A DNA stretch of 64,000 nt, taken from Larkinella rosea. GTDB taxonomy: Bacteria > Bacteroidota > Bacteroidia > Cytophagales > Spirosomataceae. Shown piece by piece: positions 43,678 to 52,523 of the stretch (position 1 is the first letter of the stretch; every line of letters begins with the position of its first letter). Below the pieces are notes generated by a model. It searched no databases. It was not told the origin of the DNA and saw nothing but the letters and a program-made list of their open reading frames with translations. Where the stretch lies: positions 930,001 to 994,000 of the forward strand of contig NZ_RQJO01000009.1 of assembly GCF_003858635.1 (NCBI RefSeq), read 5' to 3'. Made by a program: the position numbers and the translations under genes.

Positions 43678-45036
43678 TTGCCGACTTCATCACTTCCTTT
43701 TTCCCGCCACGATTTCGGAGCCGATTTTGTCTGGGGCGCGGCCACCGCAGCCTACCAGATCGAAGGAGCTCACCAAACCGACGGACGCGGAGCTTCCATC
43801 TGGGACACCTTTACGCACGACAACCGCTGGAGACGCTTCCGGGATCACGGCGACGTAGCCTGCGAATTCTATCAGCGTTACGAATCGGATCTGATTCTGC
43901 TGAAAAGCATGGGTTTTCGGGCTTTTCGGTTTTCTCTGTCGTGGTCCAGAATCCTGCCCGATGGAACGGGGCGGGTCAACGAGCCGGGGCTGGCTTTTTA
44001 CGACCGGCTCATCGATACCTGTCTGGCAATGGGAATTGAACCCTGGGTCACGCTCTACCACTGGGATTTACCGCAGGCGTTCGAAGCCAAAGGTGGCTGG
44101 ACCAACCGGGCCGTAATCCGCTGGTTTTCCGAATTCGTGGAGTGCTGCACCAAAGCGTTCGGGCATAAAGTAAAAAACTGGATGGTGCTGAATGAACCGC
44201 TGGTTTTTACGGCGGGCGGTTATTTTGCCGGAATTCATGCCCCGGGCCGGAGGGGATTGTGGAATTTTCTGCCTGCGGTGCATCACGCCGTTATTTGCCA
44301 GGGCGAGGGGGGGCGGATTATTCGTCGGAATGTGCCCAATGCCCGGATTGGTACCACGCTTTTTTGCGCCCCCGTCGAGCCACACACCCAATCGATTCGG
44401 GATGTTCGGGCGGCTGCACGGATTGATGCACTGGGAAACCGGCTGTTCATCGAACCCAGTCTCGGTCTGGGCTATCCGGTTCAGGAAGCGCCTTTGTTGA
44501 AACAGATTCTGACGAAATACGCCAATCTGGGCGATTTACAGCGGGCGGTTTTTGATTTTGATTTTATTGGTCTGCAAAACTATTTCCGGCTGGTGGTGCG
44601 GCACGACTGGTTTACGCCGTACGTCTGGGCGCGGGAAGTAAAACCACGACAACGCGAAGTTTCCGAAATCACGGCGATGGATTGGGAAGTGTATCCGGAA
44701 GGCATCTATCAGGTCATTCGTCAGTTTTCGGCTTACGAAAACGTGAAAGAAATCATCATTACGGAAAACGGCTCGGCATTTCCGGATCACGTTCACAATG
44801 GCCGGGTCGATGATGCGCAACGGGTGGCATTTTACCAGAATTACCTCCGTCAGGTGCTCCGCGCCAAACAGGAAGGCTTCCGGGTCGGCGGGTATTTTGC
44901 GTGGTCGTTGATGGATAATTTCGAGTGGGCGGAAGGATACCGGCCCCGCTTCGGTCTGGTGTATGTCGATTACCCGACGCAGCGACGGATTGTGAAGCAG
45001 TCCGGGGAGTGGTTTCGGGAGTTACTGACAAGGTAA
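43678..45036 (+). CDS. GH1 beta-glucosidase
   Basis: 452 residues with a TTG start at 43678; the first in-frame Met is residue 78, inside the catalytic barrel, so a non-ATG start is needed. No signal peptide, hence cytoplasmic. GH1 motifs: GAATAAYQIEGA, FRFSLSWSRILPDG, acid/base Glu173 in LNEPLVF, YHWDLPQAFEAKGGWTNRA, nucleophile Glu363 in IITENGSAF, and SLMDNFEWAEGYRPRFGLVY. It hydrolyses beta-glucosides or beta-galactosides, such as cellobiose or small plant glycosides. A possible promoter is not obvious. Divergent from the glycosyltransferase at 42338; no cluster context. Confidence 0.94.
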   Translation: MPTSSLPFSRHDFGADFVWGAATAAYQIEGAHQTDGRGASIWDTFTHDNRWRRFRDHGDVACEFYQRYESDLILLKSMGFRAFRFSLSWSRILPDGTGRVNEPGLAFYDRLIDTCLAMGIEPWVTLYHWDLPQAFEAKGGWTNRAVIRWFSEFVECCTKAFGHKVKNWMVLNEPLVFTAGGYFAGIHAPGRRGLWNFLPAVHHAVICQGEGGRIIRRNVPNARIGTTLFCAPVEPHTQSIRDVRAAARIDALGNRLFIEPSLGLGYPVQEAPLLKQILTKYANLGDLQRAVFDFDFIGLQNYFRLVVRHDWFTPYVWAREVKPRQREVSEITAMDWEVYPEGIYQVIRQFSAYENVKEIIITENGSAFPDHVHNGRVDDAQRVAFYQNYLRQVLRAKQEGFRVGGYFAWSLMDNFEWAEGYRPRFGLVYVDYPTQRRIVKQSGEWFRELLTR

Positions 45037-45552
45037 AGTGGCAGGACGGTTTCCAGTCCGAATGGACGGAATATTGCAATTTTTTACCGGTTTATGAAAA
45101 ATAATTCTAAAAAAATGGTGATAACGGCCTTCTTTTCTACTCTATGTAACTGAAAGACACGTGTTTTTCATCATAGGTTGGTAGTGTACAGACTCCGGCA
45201 TTTTGTCGGAGTTTTGTATTTCTGTTTATAAGCCGCTGTTTCCCTGCTGATTAGCTAAATAATGCGTCGACCGTTTGTATAAATTAATCCATGCACTTAT
45301 TGAATATTTAAAATTGGGTGGTAAATTTCCACGTTGTAAACGTTCAAAAACAGTCTTGTTCGGCCTGACACACTTCATTGAAACCCCAACATTGATTCGA
45401 AAATATAGTTATTAATGATGTTCGCTGGTTTTTCAGATAAACCCCGCCTGAGTACTTTTATACCATTGGCATCATCTTTGGCCGAAGGGACTATCTGCCC
45501 AATCCGAAGAGAGTTTCAGGAAACCGGTCGGCTCGTCAACTGATTTTATTTG
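45037..45552 (+). other. 516-base intergenic region
   Basis: Holds a terminator after the GH1 gene (45192-45216) and AT-rich sequence. A loose TACCATTG box lies near 45464, upstream of the desaturase gene. No coding sequence or RNA seen. Confidence 0.5.
45192..45216 (+). terminator. rho-independent terminator
   Basis: Short stem ACTCCG / CGGAGT with loop GCATTTTGT, followed by TTTTGTATTT. It lies 155 bases after the GH1 stop. Confidence 0.6.
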
Positions 45553-46650
45553 ATGCAAACACCCGTAAAATTTAACAATGCTGGTCGGTCGCAATTTTTT
45601 GCCACCGCTCGTCGCCGAGTTGATGCCTATTTCAAGGAAAACAATATTTCGCCCAATGCCAACTTCGCGATGTGGTTCAAAACCATCTTCTTTTTGGGCG
45701 GCTATGCACTCCTGTTTGGCCTGATCATTTCCAACCTGTTCAACGCCTGGACCATGTTGGGCTTAGCGGTTTTGCTGGGCATTTTCGCGGCTTTTATTGG
45801 CTTCAATGTATCGCACGACGCCATGCACGGGGCGTTTTCGTCCCGAAACTGGCTCAACAAAATACTGAGCGGTAGTTTTTACTTTATTGGAGCCAATCCG
45901 TACGTCTGGAAGATTTCGCACAATATTGTTCATCATACCTATACGAATATTTTTGGCCACGACGAAGACATTGATGTGGCCCCGGGTCTGATTCGGCTGG
46001 AAGATGGGGAGGAATACCGGCCGTGGCAACGCTACCAGCATCTGTACGCTTTGCCCCTGTATTCCCTGACGTCGCTCTCGTGGGTATTTCGGAAAGATTT
46101 TGTGAAGTTTTTTCAGAAAAAAATTGGACAGCACGCCAACCCCCGCCATCCCCGACACGAATACATCACCTTGTTTGCCACCAAAGCCGCTTATTATTTC
46201 TGCTTTTTGGTGCTGCCCTATCTGGTGCTGGACCTGGCCTGGTGGCAGGTTGCACTGGGTTTTGTCGTGATGCACCTCGTAGAAGGCGCGCTCATCGCCA
46301 TCGTTTTCCAGATGGCCCATTTGGTGGAGGGCACGTCATTCCCGGTTCCGGTCAATGGCCTGAGCATTCAGGAGGCTTGGGCGGTGCATCAGTTGCGCAC
46401 GACCGCTAATTTTGCCCCCCGGAGCAAAACCGCTGCCTTTTTCTGCGGTGGTTTAAATCGCCAGATTGAACACCATTTGTTTCCGAAAGTTTGCCATATT
46501 CATTATCCGGCCATCACGGACATTGTTCGGCAAACTGCCAAAGAATTTGAATTGCCTTACCTGGAAAACCGCACGTTCCTTTCCGCGTTGCACTCGCATT
46601 ACCGGATTCTGAAACGGCAGGGCCGGGCAGAACTCGCTGAAGCCGCGTAG
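45553..46650 (+). CDS. membrane-bound fatty acid desaturase
   Basis: 365 residues from the ATG at 45553 (a TTG lies one codon before). Four or more membrane helices, with the three histidine boxes of a di-iron desaturase: HDAMHG (residues 88-92), ISHNIVHHTYTN (123-131), and QIEHHLFPKVCHIHYPAI in the C-terminal third. The final box with a Gln-x-x-His-His start points to the front-end (delta-5/delta-6, linoleoyl-CoA-type) subgroup, with no N-terminal cytochrome b5 domain. It introduces double bonds into acyl chains of membrane lipids, perhaps in cold adaptation. It stands alone; a paired palindrome follows right after its stop. Confidence 0.94.
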   Translation: MQTPVKFNNAGRSQFFATARRRVDAYFKENNISPNANFAMWFKTIFFLGGYALLFGLIISNLFNAWTMLGLAVLLGIFAAFIGFNVSHDAMHGAFSSRNWLNKILSGSFYFIGANPYVWKISHNIVHHTYTNIFGHDEDIDVAPGLIRLEDGEEYRPWQRYQHLYALPLYSLTSLSWVFRKDFVKFFQKKIGQHANPRHPRHEYITLFATKAAYYFCFLVLPYLVLDLAWWQVALGFVVMHLVEGALIAIVFQMAHLVEGTSFPVPVNGLSIQEAWAVHQLRTTANFAPRSKTAAFFCGGLNRQIEHHLFPKVCHIHYPAITDIVRQTAKEFELPYLENRTFLSALHSHYRILKRQGRAELAEAA

Positions 46651-46652
46651 AA

Positions 46653-46741
46653 GTACCCACGGACTGGTAGTCCGTGCGATCTTAAGCATAATTAACGTTC
46701 TGGAATAATAAGGATTCCACGGACTACCAGTCCGTGGGTAC
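46653..46741. repeat. REPIN-like paired palindrome
   Basis: Arms GTACCCACGGACTGGTAGTC (46653 onward) and the matching GGACTACCAGTCCGTGGGTA (to 46741) are 24-bp perfect complements; each arm is itself a partial palindrome. It follows the desaturase stop by only two bases. Confidence 0.8.
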
Positions 46742-46798
46742 GTGTAATAAAAACCGCTTTTATTCGTCTTTGCAGGTAGAGACCTTAATCTTCTGCTC

Positions 46799-47512
46799 AT
46801 GAAATCCTGCCTGTTAGTCTTTGTCCCGCTTCTTCAGTTTATTTCAGGGATCTGTTTCGCGCAGCAAAACGGCTACCGCGTCAACGGCCATATTCTGGGA
46901 CTGCCCGACCAGACAAAACTGTATCTGATCGACGGCGGTAAACGCAAAATCATCGATTCTGCGGTGGTTCAGCAGGAACGGTTTGTGTTGAACGGCTACA
47001 TGCCCGAAACAGCGCATACTTATCTGTACGCTGGAAAAGGCAGCGTAAGTATGAAACTGGCGGATATCCTTTTAGATAACCGGACAGTGGAGGTCGAAGG
47101 AACAAAACCGGTCTATGACAGTGTGGTTGTCCGTGGATCGGACATCGACCGGCTTTGGAAAGAGTGGTGGAAAGAAGACCAGCAAATTGGATATCAGCGG
47201 TTTCGAATCAAACAGGTGTATGAATCCCTGGTGGCCAAAAAGGACACGGCCAACGCCGGTCAACTGAAGAAACTAATCGACGAAATGACCGTCAACCGCA
47301 TCGATTTACTAAAGTCTTACGTCAGGCGGCACCGAACCACAGCGGTTGGTGCGGCTTTGCCAACTCTCTGCACCTTAGGAGATTACCTCAGCAAAGCGGA
47401 TTATTTGGAGTTGTACCAAACGCTGTCGCCAACCTGGCAAAATTCCGGTTTCGGGCGGGAAATCCTGCAACAGGCTGGCCGGAAATCGAACCAAAAACAA
47501 TTAGCTAAATAG
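46799..47512 (+). CDS. secreted DUF4369-domain protein
   Basis: 237 residues with a signal peptide ending GICFAQ. The mature N-terminus (YRVNGHILGLPDQTKLYLID, then FVLNGYMPETAHTYLYAG) matches the DUF4369 domain that normally precedes a thioredoxin-like AhpC/TSA domain in Bacteroidota thiol-disulphide proteins. Here the thioredoxin part and its CxxC motif are missing; the rest is helical (WWKEDQQIGYQRFRIKQVYE). So it may act as a stand-alone envelope protein or a truncated derivative. Its 3' end overlaps by 12 bases the small gene on the opposite strand at 47501. Confidence 0.8.
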   Translation: MKSCLLVFVPLLQFISGICFAQQNGYRVNGHILGLPDQTKLYLIDGGKRKIIDSAVVQQERFVLNGYMPETAHTYLYAGKGSVSMKLADILLDNRTVEVEGTKPVYDSVVVRGSDIDRLWKEWWKEDQQIGYQRFRIKQVYESLVAKKDTANAGQLKKLIDEMTVNRIDLLKSYVRRHRTTAVGAALPTLCTLGDYLSKADYLELYQTLSPTWQNSGFGREILQQAGRKSNQKQLAK

Positions 47513-47665
47513 AATCGTCAGGGCAATCATTACAAAGGTGAGGACCACCAGCCAGTCGGGGCGGTTGGGTTGCGGTTTCTTTTGCGATGGTTTTCCGTAT
47601 TGATTGTAATAGCTGGCAAACCGGGCTGGCCGGGTCTGAAGCGAGTGTTGAAATGGCAGTGTCAT
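47501..47665 (-). CDS. 54-residue single-pass membrane protein
   Basis: Too short for usual ORF lists. ATG at 47665, stop at 47501. The sequence begins MTLPFQHSLQTRPARFASYY, continues with a basic Pro-rich stretch NQYGKPSQKKPQPNRPDW and ends in a helix LVVLTFVMIALTILFS. It is a candidate tail-anchored small protein, with its own start codon and clear transmembrane tail. It overlaps the 3' end of the DUF4369 gene tail-to-tail. Expression is not proven. Confidence 0.5.
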   Translation of the reverse strand: MTLPFQHSLQTRPARFASYYNQYGKPSQKKPQPNRPDWLVVLTFVMIALTILFS

Positions 47666-47751
47666 GGTTATTTCAGGTTGTTTTACGACCCAAAATTGCC
47701 CTTCACTTCTTAAATCAACCTGAATATCAACTTAGAATTTACTTAGAGCCG

Positions 47752-48198
47752 TTACTTTTCGTACGTTACCGTTTGTTGAAGTACAGTACCACCTTCCGGT
47801 TTGAAGGAAACCAGCATAAGCCCCTTTTGGCTGGTTTTCCGGTAGTCCTTCATTTGATCCGAGGTTTTGTAAGGAATGCGGGCGGTTTCGAAACCGAGCA
47901 TCTTTTTCTTCAAAGAGCCCTGCCCAAATGTAAGCTGGCGAAAACTGGCTTCGGTTAAAGCAGTATCCATTTCTGATACCGTGAAAACCGTATCCTGGCT
48001 GGAAATGCCCTGAATCTCAATCAGTAGCAACCCAGTGGCGCTAGTCGGGTTACCTTCTCCATCTACCAGCGCAACCGAAACAACCAACGCATCCGGGCCG
48101 TCTTTTCGTACTTCGACTTCTTTCAGTAATTTGGGCGATTGGTCGTTTTTGCAAGCTGCCAGAAGCAGAAGAGCCAGTAAATAGCCAGCGGTTTTCAT
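47752..48198 (-). CDS. putative lipoprotein of unknown function
   Basis: 148 residues, lipobox LLLAAC with Cys16 after MKTAGYLLALLLLAA. The mature part (KLLKEVEVRKDGPDALVVSV, VFTVSEMDTALTEASFRQLT) has beta-rich character with no family I recognise. It lies just upstream on the minus strand of the 54-residue protein gene, so both could be one unit. Divergent from the OmpR-like regulator, with a 290-base gap between. Confidence 0.7.
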   Translation of the reverse strand: MKTAGYLLALLLLAACKNDQSPKLLKEVEVRKDGPDALVVSVALVDGEGNPTSATGLLLIEIQGISSQDTVFTVSEMDTALTEASFRQLTFGQGSLKKKMLGFETARIPYKTSDQMKDYRKTSQKGLMLVSFKPEGGTVLQQTVTYEK

Positions 48199-48307
48199 CG
48201 ATCGGTCGGGGATAGTCCAGTCTATTAACCTGCCAACCCGAAAATAGTTAAAAAGAGTCCGGGTTTCTCCTGACTAAACTATTCGCGTGCGGTGTCGGCA
48301 CAATGCG

Positions 48308-48315
48308 TATCTTTG
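48308..48315 (+). promoter_or_regulatory. TATCTTTG -7 box
   Basis: TATCTTTG matches TAnnTTTG and continues CAGCG, a common start-site context in Bacteroidota. It lies about 175 bases upstream of the response regulator, which could have a long leader. The -33 element is poor. Confidence 0.5.
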
Positions 48316-48491
48316 CAGCGTCTTCGTTGGTGAAATCGATATGGTTTAGAACCAAAGCGAAAAAGACGAGTCTCTAGCCCATCTCTTCATCTATTTTGTT
48401 TTGGCTCTCCGTTACATCCCGGCAAACGCGGACGGATAAGCGGTGGAATTCTAACAAAAGTTTGGTAAAAGCGTCTCACGTAATTCTTTTC

Positions 48492-49163
48492 ATGAAAATC
48501 CTTTTGGTTGAAGACGAAGAGCGGTTGTCCTCCTTTATCCGCAAGGGCATGCTGGCCGAGGGCTACGAAGTCGAAGTTGCCTACGACGGACAGATTGGGC
48601 TGATGCTGTTTCAGAAGGATGTTTATGATATGATCATTCTGGATGTCAACATGCCGCACATCAACGGCATCGAGTTGTGCCGGCTGATCCGGTCGGAAAA
48701 TGAAACCGTGCCGGTTCTGATGCTGACCGCGCTGGATAGTCTGGCCGACAAGTCGGATGGTTTCAACGCCGGGGCCGACGATTACCTGGCTAAACCGTTT
48801 GAATTTCAGGAGTTATTACTGCGCGTTCGGGCATTGACCCGTCGAAATAGCTCAAAATCCAAGCAGATTTTACGGTTGGCCGATCTAGAGCTGAACCTCG
48901 ACACCCAAACCGTGACGCGGGCGGGCAAACGCATTGAACTGACCACGCGCGAATACGCCCTCATGGAATACCTCATGCTCAATAAAGGCAAAACCATTTC
49001 GCGGGTGGACATCAGCGAACGGGTCTGGAACCTGAACTTCGATAGCAATACAAACGTTATCGACGTGTATATCAGTTATTTGCGTAAGAAAATTGACAAG
49101 GGGTTTACGCCCAGGTTATTGCATACCATTGTCGGCATGGGCTATGTGCTCCGCGAGGGGTAG
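48492..49163 (+). CDS. OmpR-family response regulator
   Basis: 223 residues from the ATG at 48492. Receiver domain: MKILLVEDEERLSSFIRKGM with acidic pocket, Asp51 in MIILDVNMPHINGIELC, Thr79 in LMLTALDS and Lys101 in LAKPFEFQE. The C-terminal winged helix carries LTTREYALMEYLMLNKGKTI, VWNLNFDSNTNVIDVYISYL and a final IDKGFTPRLLHTIVGMGYVL. Pairs with the kinase gene starting 70 bases downstream. Likely controls the RND efflux operon further down, which begins 2.2 kb after it. This resembles CusR/CzcR-type regulators of metal or drug efflux. Confidence 0.95.
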   Translation: MKILLVEDEERLSSFIRKGMLAEGYEVEVAYDGQIGLMLFQKDVYDMIILDVNMPHINGIELCRLIRSENETVPVLMLTALDSLADKSDGFNAGADDYLAKPFEFQELLLRVRALTRRNSSKSKQILRLADLELNLDTQTVTRAGKRIELTTREYALMEYLMLNKGKTISRVDISERVWNLNFDSNTNVIDVYISYLRKKIDKGFTPRLLHTIVGMGYVLREG

Positions 49164-49232
49164 TGTTCTTTTTTGTTCGGAAAACCGGATACGGACCGGA
49201 GCCGAAAACCGGCTTTTTTTTGACCCAAGTTC

Positions 49233-50588
49233 ATGCTCATTCGAAACCGCCTGACGATCATTTTCACCGTGCTGGCGACGGCCATTCAGGTTACGCTGTC
49301 GCTGCTGGTCTGGTATTTCTATTCATTATACCGTCAGGAGGAGTTTTATAGCCGATTGGAGAGTAAAGCCCGGGTCACTGGCCGCGTCCTGATTTCCCGA
49401 CGTCACCTGCACGATGACTTTTTTAAGAACATGGTCCGCACCGACCTGTTGTCCATTGTCGATGAGCAAATTAGCATCTACGACAGTCGCCATCATCTGG
49501 TCTTTACGAACCGCCCGCTGAAGGAATCGAAATTTTACCGGGAAAAGATACCGCAACTCGCCACGAATTCGCTGCTCGAATTCCAGAACGGTCACCTCGA
49601 GTCCATCGTGATTCCGTACGAAAACCGGGGGCAGCGGTTTTATATTTTTGCGTCTGGTTACGACCGGATCGGTTTTGCTAAACTGGCGACCCTGCAACAA
49701 ATCCTGATTCTGGCCAATTTGCTGGGTTTTACGCTGATCGTGCTGGCAGGCTGGTATTTTTCCGGTCGCGTATTAAAGCCCATTTCCCAGATTGTCGATG
49801 AAGTGGAGCAAATTACCGCCGTTGATCTGCACAAACGCGTTCACGAAGGAAACCGGCGGGATGAAATCGCCCAACTGGCCATGACGTTCAACCAGATGTT
49901 GTTCCGACTGGAGGATGCCTTTGTCTCTCAACGCAGCTTTGTTTCCCACGCTTCCCACGAACTGCGTACTCCGCTCACCAATACGCTGGGAACACTCGAA
50001 ACGTCCCTGCGGTACGACCAGAATCCGGCCGACTGGCGGGATAGTATGGAGGTGGCCATTGAAGAGCTGAAAAAAGTGATTGCCCTGACCAACAGCCTGT
50101 TGGGTTTAGCTAAAGTAACTGACGGAACTGTTTCGCTGACGGCTGTTCAGGTAGATGATTGTTTGCTGACCGCCATCGAGCAGGTTCAACACCGCTATCC
50201 GGGCCGGAGTCTGCCGCTTCAGTTTACGACGAGCGAGGAGGATTCGCTCACGGTGAGGGGGAACGCGGCTCTGCTGACAACGGCGTTTTTGAACGTACTC
50301 GACAACGCCTGCAAGTATTCAAGCGAAGCGGTTTCGGTGGAATTGCAGGCCAGGGAAGAACAAATAACGGTAACCGTTACCGACCAGGGACGCGGCATTG
50401 CCGAAGCCGATACCGCCCATATTCTTGATCCACTGTACCGGGGAAAAAACGTGGTAGGGGTACCCGGTTACGGCATTGGTCTGGCGATTACCCAGAAAAT
50501 CATTGACTTGCATCAGGGCACAATCCAGATTGCGTCCAAAGTCGATCAGGGAACCTCCGTTACGGTTAATCTGCCCAGCTTTTCTTAA
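49233..50588 (+). CDS. HAMP-containing sensor histidine kinase
   Basis: 451 residues. Two transmembrane helices (ITIFTVLATAIQVTLSLLVW near 8-28 and ILILANLLGFTLIVLAGW near 157-174) enclose a ~130-residue periplasmic sensor. A HAMP linker (VLKPISQIVDEVEQITAVDL) is followed by the DHp helix with phosphorylated His242 in FVSHASHELRTPL, then the ATPase domain: N-box NVLDNACKYSSEAV, GRGIAEAD and a YGIGLAITQKI G2-type motif. The partner is the OmpR-like regulator just before it. The signal is unknown; the neighbours suggest drugs or metals. Confidence 0.95.
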   Translation: MLIRNRLTIIFTVLATAIQVTLSLLVWYFYSLYRQEEFYSRLESKARVTGRVLISRRHLHDDFFKNMVRTDLLSIVDEQISIYDSRHHLVFTNRPLKESKFYREKIPQLATNSLLEFQNGHLESIVIPYENRGQRFYIFASGYDRIGFAKLATLQQILILANLLGFTLIVLAGWYFSGRVLKPISQIVDEVEQITAVDLHKRVHEGNRRDEIAQLAMTFNQMLFRLEDAFVSQRSFVSHASHELRTPLTNTLGTLETSLRYDQNPADWRDSMEVAIEELKKVIALTNSLLGLAKVTDGTVSLTAVQVDDCLLTAIEQVQHRYPGRSLPLQFTTSEEDSLTVRGNAALLTTAFLNVLDNACKYSSEAVSVELQAREEQITVTVTDQGRGIAEADTAHILDPLYRGKNVVGVPGYGIGLAITQKIIDLHQGTIQIASKVDQGTSVTVNLPSFS

Positions 50589-50907
50589 TTTCTCTCATTT
50601 CCGGCATTCATGGGCCTACAAAAATCGGTGATTCAATCGCCATCTCGGAATAATTGAAACATGATGTTTTGTCTCATTAGTATAATAAATAGAATTTTTT
50701 TGTTGCTGCTTTTTTCTGCTTCCTGTTTTCTTTAGAAAGAAATCGCTGAATTCTGTAAAATTTACGACGTTTTGTCTGAAATCGCGGTTGCAATGCTCCG
50801 TAGATGAGAAAGCGGTTTTAAACTTTTCTAATATCTTCTAATTTCCTTTTCATTCGGTTTTAATACGCCGGCGCGTGCTTTGTGCCAAAGCAACACAGAC
50901 ACTAGCT
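50589..50907 (+). other. 319-base intergenic region before efflux genes
   Basis: AT-rich stretch with no gene seen; probably holds the promoter of the operon that starts at 50908, but no clean -33/-7 pair was found. Confidence 0.4.
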
Positions 50908-51186
50908 ATGCATCGCCGGAATTTCCCTTCGATTTTGCTTTACGGCTTTGGACTGGCACTGGCCCTTTCGCTGGTGTTCAATGGCTTTCTTTTGTACCAA
51001 CAAAACCACCGCAGAAGCCTGGATGATTACGAATTGGACAACTCGGCCAACCTCCTGGTTCAGCAGCAGCTTTCCGACTGTATGCGGGCTAATCTGCAGA
51101 AAGACAGCCTGATTCATCAATTGGAGCACCCCCCCAATTTGCCTCCGGGTACGGCGGTTTCGGGGCAGCATCCGCTTTCAAACTAG
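50908..51186 (+). CDS. small single-pass membrane protein upstream of RND genes
   Basis: 92 residues from the ATG at 50908 (the frame starts at 50875). The N-terminal helix FPSILLYGFGLALALSLVFN anchors it, followed by a polar, helical region (QQNHRRSLDDYELDNSANLL) and a Pro-rich end. No family recognised. It lies between the two-component pair and the efflux genes, 140 bases before the adaptor, so it could be an accessory of the efflux system or a regulator of the kinase. Short, so confidence is limited. Confidence 0.55.
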   Translation: MHRRNFPSILLYGFGLALALSLVFNGFLLYQQNHRRSLDDYELDNSANLLVQQQLSDCMRANLQKDSLIHQLEHPPNLPPGTAVSGQHPLSN

Positions 51187-51325
51187 TTGTCACCTAAACC
51201 GTAAACCACCGGCCGGAAACATTCCACTGTTGTGGCAGGCCAACCCAAACAAACCAAACCGAGTGGGCTTCCGCCCGAAACCTATTCACAATTGTCAGTT
51301 CAGTTTCGCTAAAAAATAAAATCCG

Positions 51326-52408
51326 ATGAAGAGAGTACTCACGTTCCTAAGTTTGTGTGGCTTGTTATACACGACGGGCTGTACACACCACGAGGAAGAA
51401 AAGGAGGAGGAAACCAAGTTTATGGTTACGAGCCCCCTAAAAAGTGACACCACCGTTACCAACCAGTACGTGTGTCAGGTTCGGTCGATTCAGCACATTG
51501 AATTAAGAGCCCTGGAAAAAGGCTATTTGCAGAAGATTTTTGTGGACGAAGGCCAGGTGGTGAAACAGGGGCAGATCATGTTCCAGATTCTGCCGATCCA
51601 GTACCAGGCCGAGTTGCAGAAAGCCCAGGCCGAAGCCAATTTTGCGGAAGTTGAATACAAGAATACCAAGTCGCTCGCGGATAGCAACATCGTCTCGAAA
51701 GCCGAGCTGGCGCTGGCAAAAGCCAAGCTGGACAAGGCGCAGGCCGAAGTAACCGTTGCGAAAGTTCACCTCGGGTTTACGGAAATCCGGGCGCCCTTTA
51801 CGGGCATCATGGATCACTTCTACGTCCGGGAAGGAAGTCTGCTGAACGAAGGGGACCTGCTGACCACAATCTCCGACAACAGCAAGATGTGGGTGTATTT
51901 CAACGTCCCGGAAGCGGAATACCTGAATTATAAAACCCACACGCAACAGGAAAATATGGATCATGTCAACCTGCTGATGGCTAACCAGCAGGTGTTTGAT
52001 TATCCGGGCGTGGTAAAGACCATCGAAGCCGACTTCAACAACGAAACCGGTAACATTGCTTTCCGGGCCACGTTCCCGAATCCGAAAGGGCTGCTCCGGC
52101 ACGGCGAAACCGGTAATATCCAGATGACTTTACCGCTCCGAAACGCCCTGATCATTCCGCAAAAAGCCACCTTCGAAGTGCTGGAGAAGAAATACGTGTA
52201 TGTGTTGGATAAAGACGATAAAATCCGGTCGCGGGAAGTCGTCGTTGCCGCCGAACTGCCGCACATTTTTGTCATAAAAAGTGGCCTGAAACCGGATGAC
52301 AAGATTCTGCTGGAAGGCTTGCGTCAGGTGAAGGAGAACGAAAAAATACACTACAAATTCGTGAAGCCTGATTCGGTCATCAACAATTTAAGTCTCTATG
52401 CGGAATAG
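51326..52408 (+). CDS. RND efflux periplasmic adaptor (membrane fusion protein)
   Basis: 360 residues, lipoprotein (LLYTTGC, Cys19). Adaptor domains in order: beta-barrel/lipoyl start (ELRALEKGYLQKIFVDEGQV), coiled hairpin (YQAELQKAQAEANFAEVEYK, LALAKAKLDKAQAEVTVAKV), lipoyl return (GFTEIRAPFTGIMDHFYVRE), then MP domain (GLRQVKENEKIHYKFV). It bridges the inner-membrane pump and outer-membrane channel of a tripartite efflux complex. First structural gene of the set; the RND pump follows at 52524 with a repeat-rich gap of 115 bases. Confidence 0.96.
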   Translation: MKRVLTFLSLCGLLYTTGCTHHEEEKEEETKFMVTSPLKSDTTVTNQYVCQVRSIQHIELRALEKGYLQKIFVDEGQVVKQGQIMFQILPIQYQAELQKAQAEANFAEVEYKNTKSLADSNIVSKAELALAKAKLDKAQAEVTVAKVHLGFTEIRAPFTGIMDHFYVREGSLLNEGDLLTTISDNSKMWVYFNVPEAEYLNYKTHTQQENMDHVNLLMANQQVFDYPGVVKTIEADFNNETGNIAFRATFPNPKGLLRHGETGNIQMTLPLRNALIIPQKATFEVLEKKYVYVLDKDDKIRSREVVVAAELPHIFVIKSGLKPDDKILLEGLRQVKENEKIHYKFVKPDSVINNLSLYAE

Positions 52409-52520
52409 GTTAATTAATAATTAACAATGAACAATGAATGGTGAACGGTGGAGTATGAGATGGGCTCCTTATCAGCCTGCTATTCATTTTTAATTATTCA
52501 TTATTCATTTTACAGAAAAA
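52409..52520. repeat. low-complexity inverted repeat between adaptor and pump genes
   Basis: Left part AATTAACAATGAACAATGAA and right part AATTATTCATTATTCATTTT are inverted relative to each other. The spacer holds no gene. Such elements are MITE-like intergenic repeats in Bacteroidota and may lie in a cotranscribed gap. Confidence 0.5.
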
Positions 52521-52523
52521 GAC

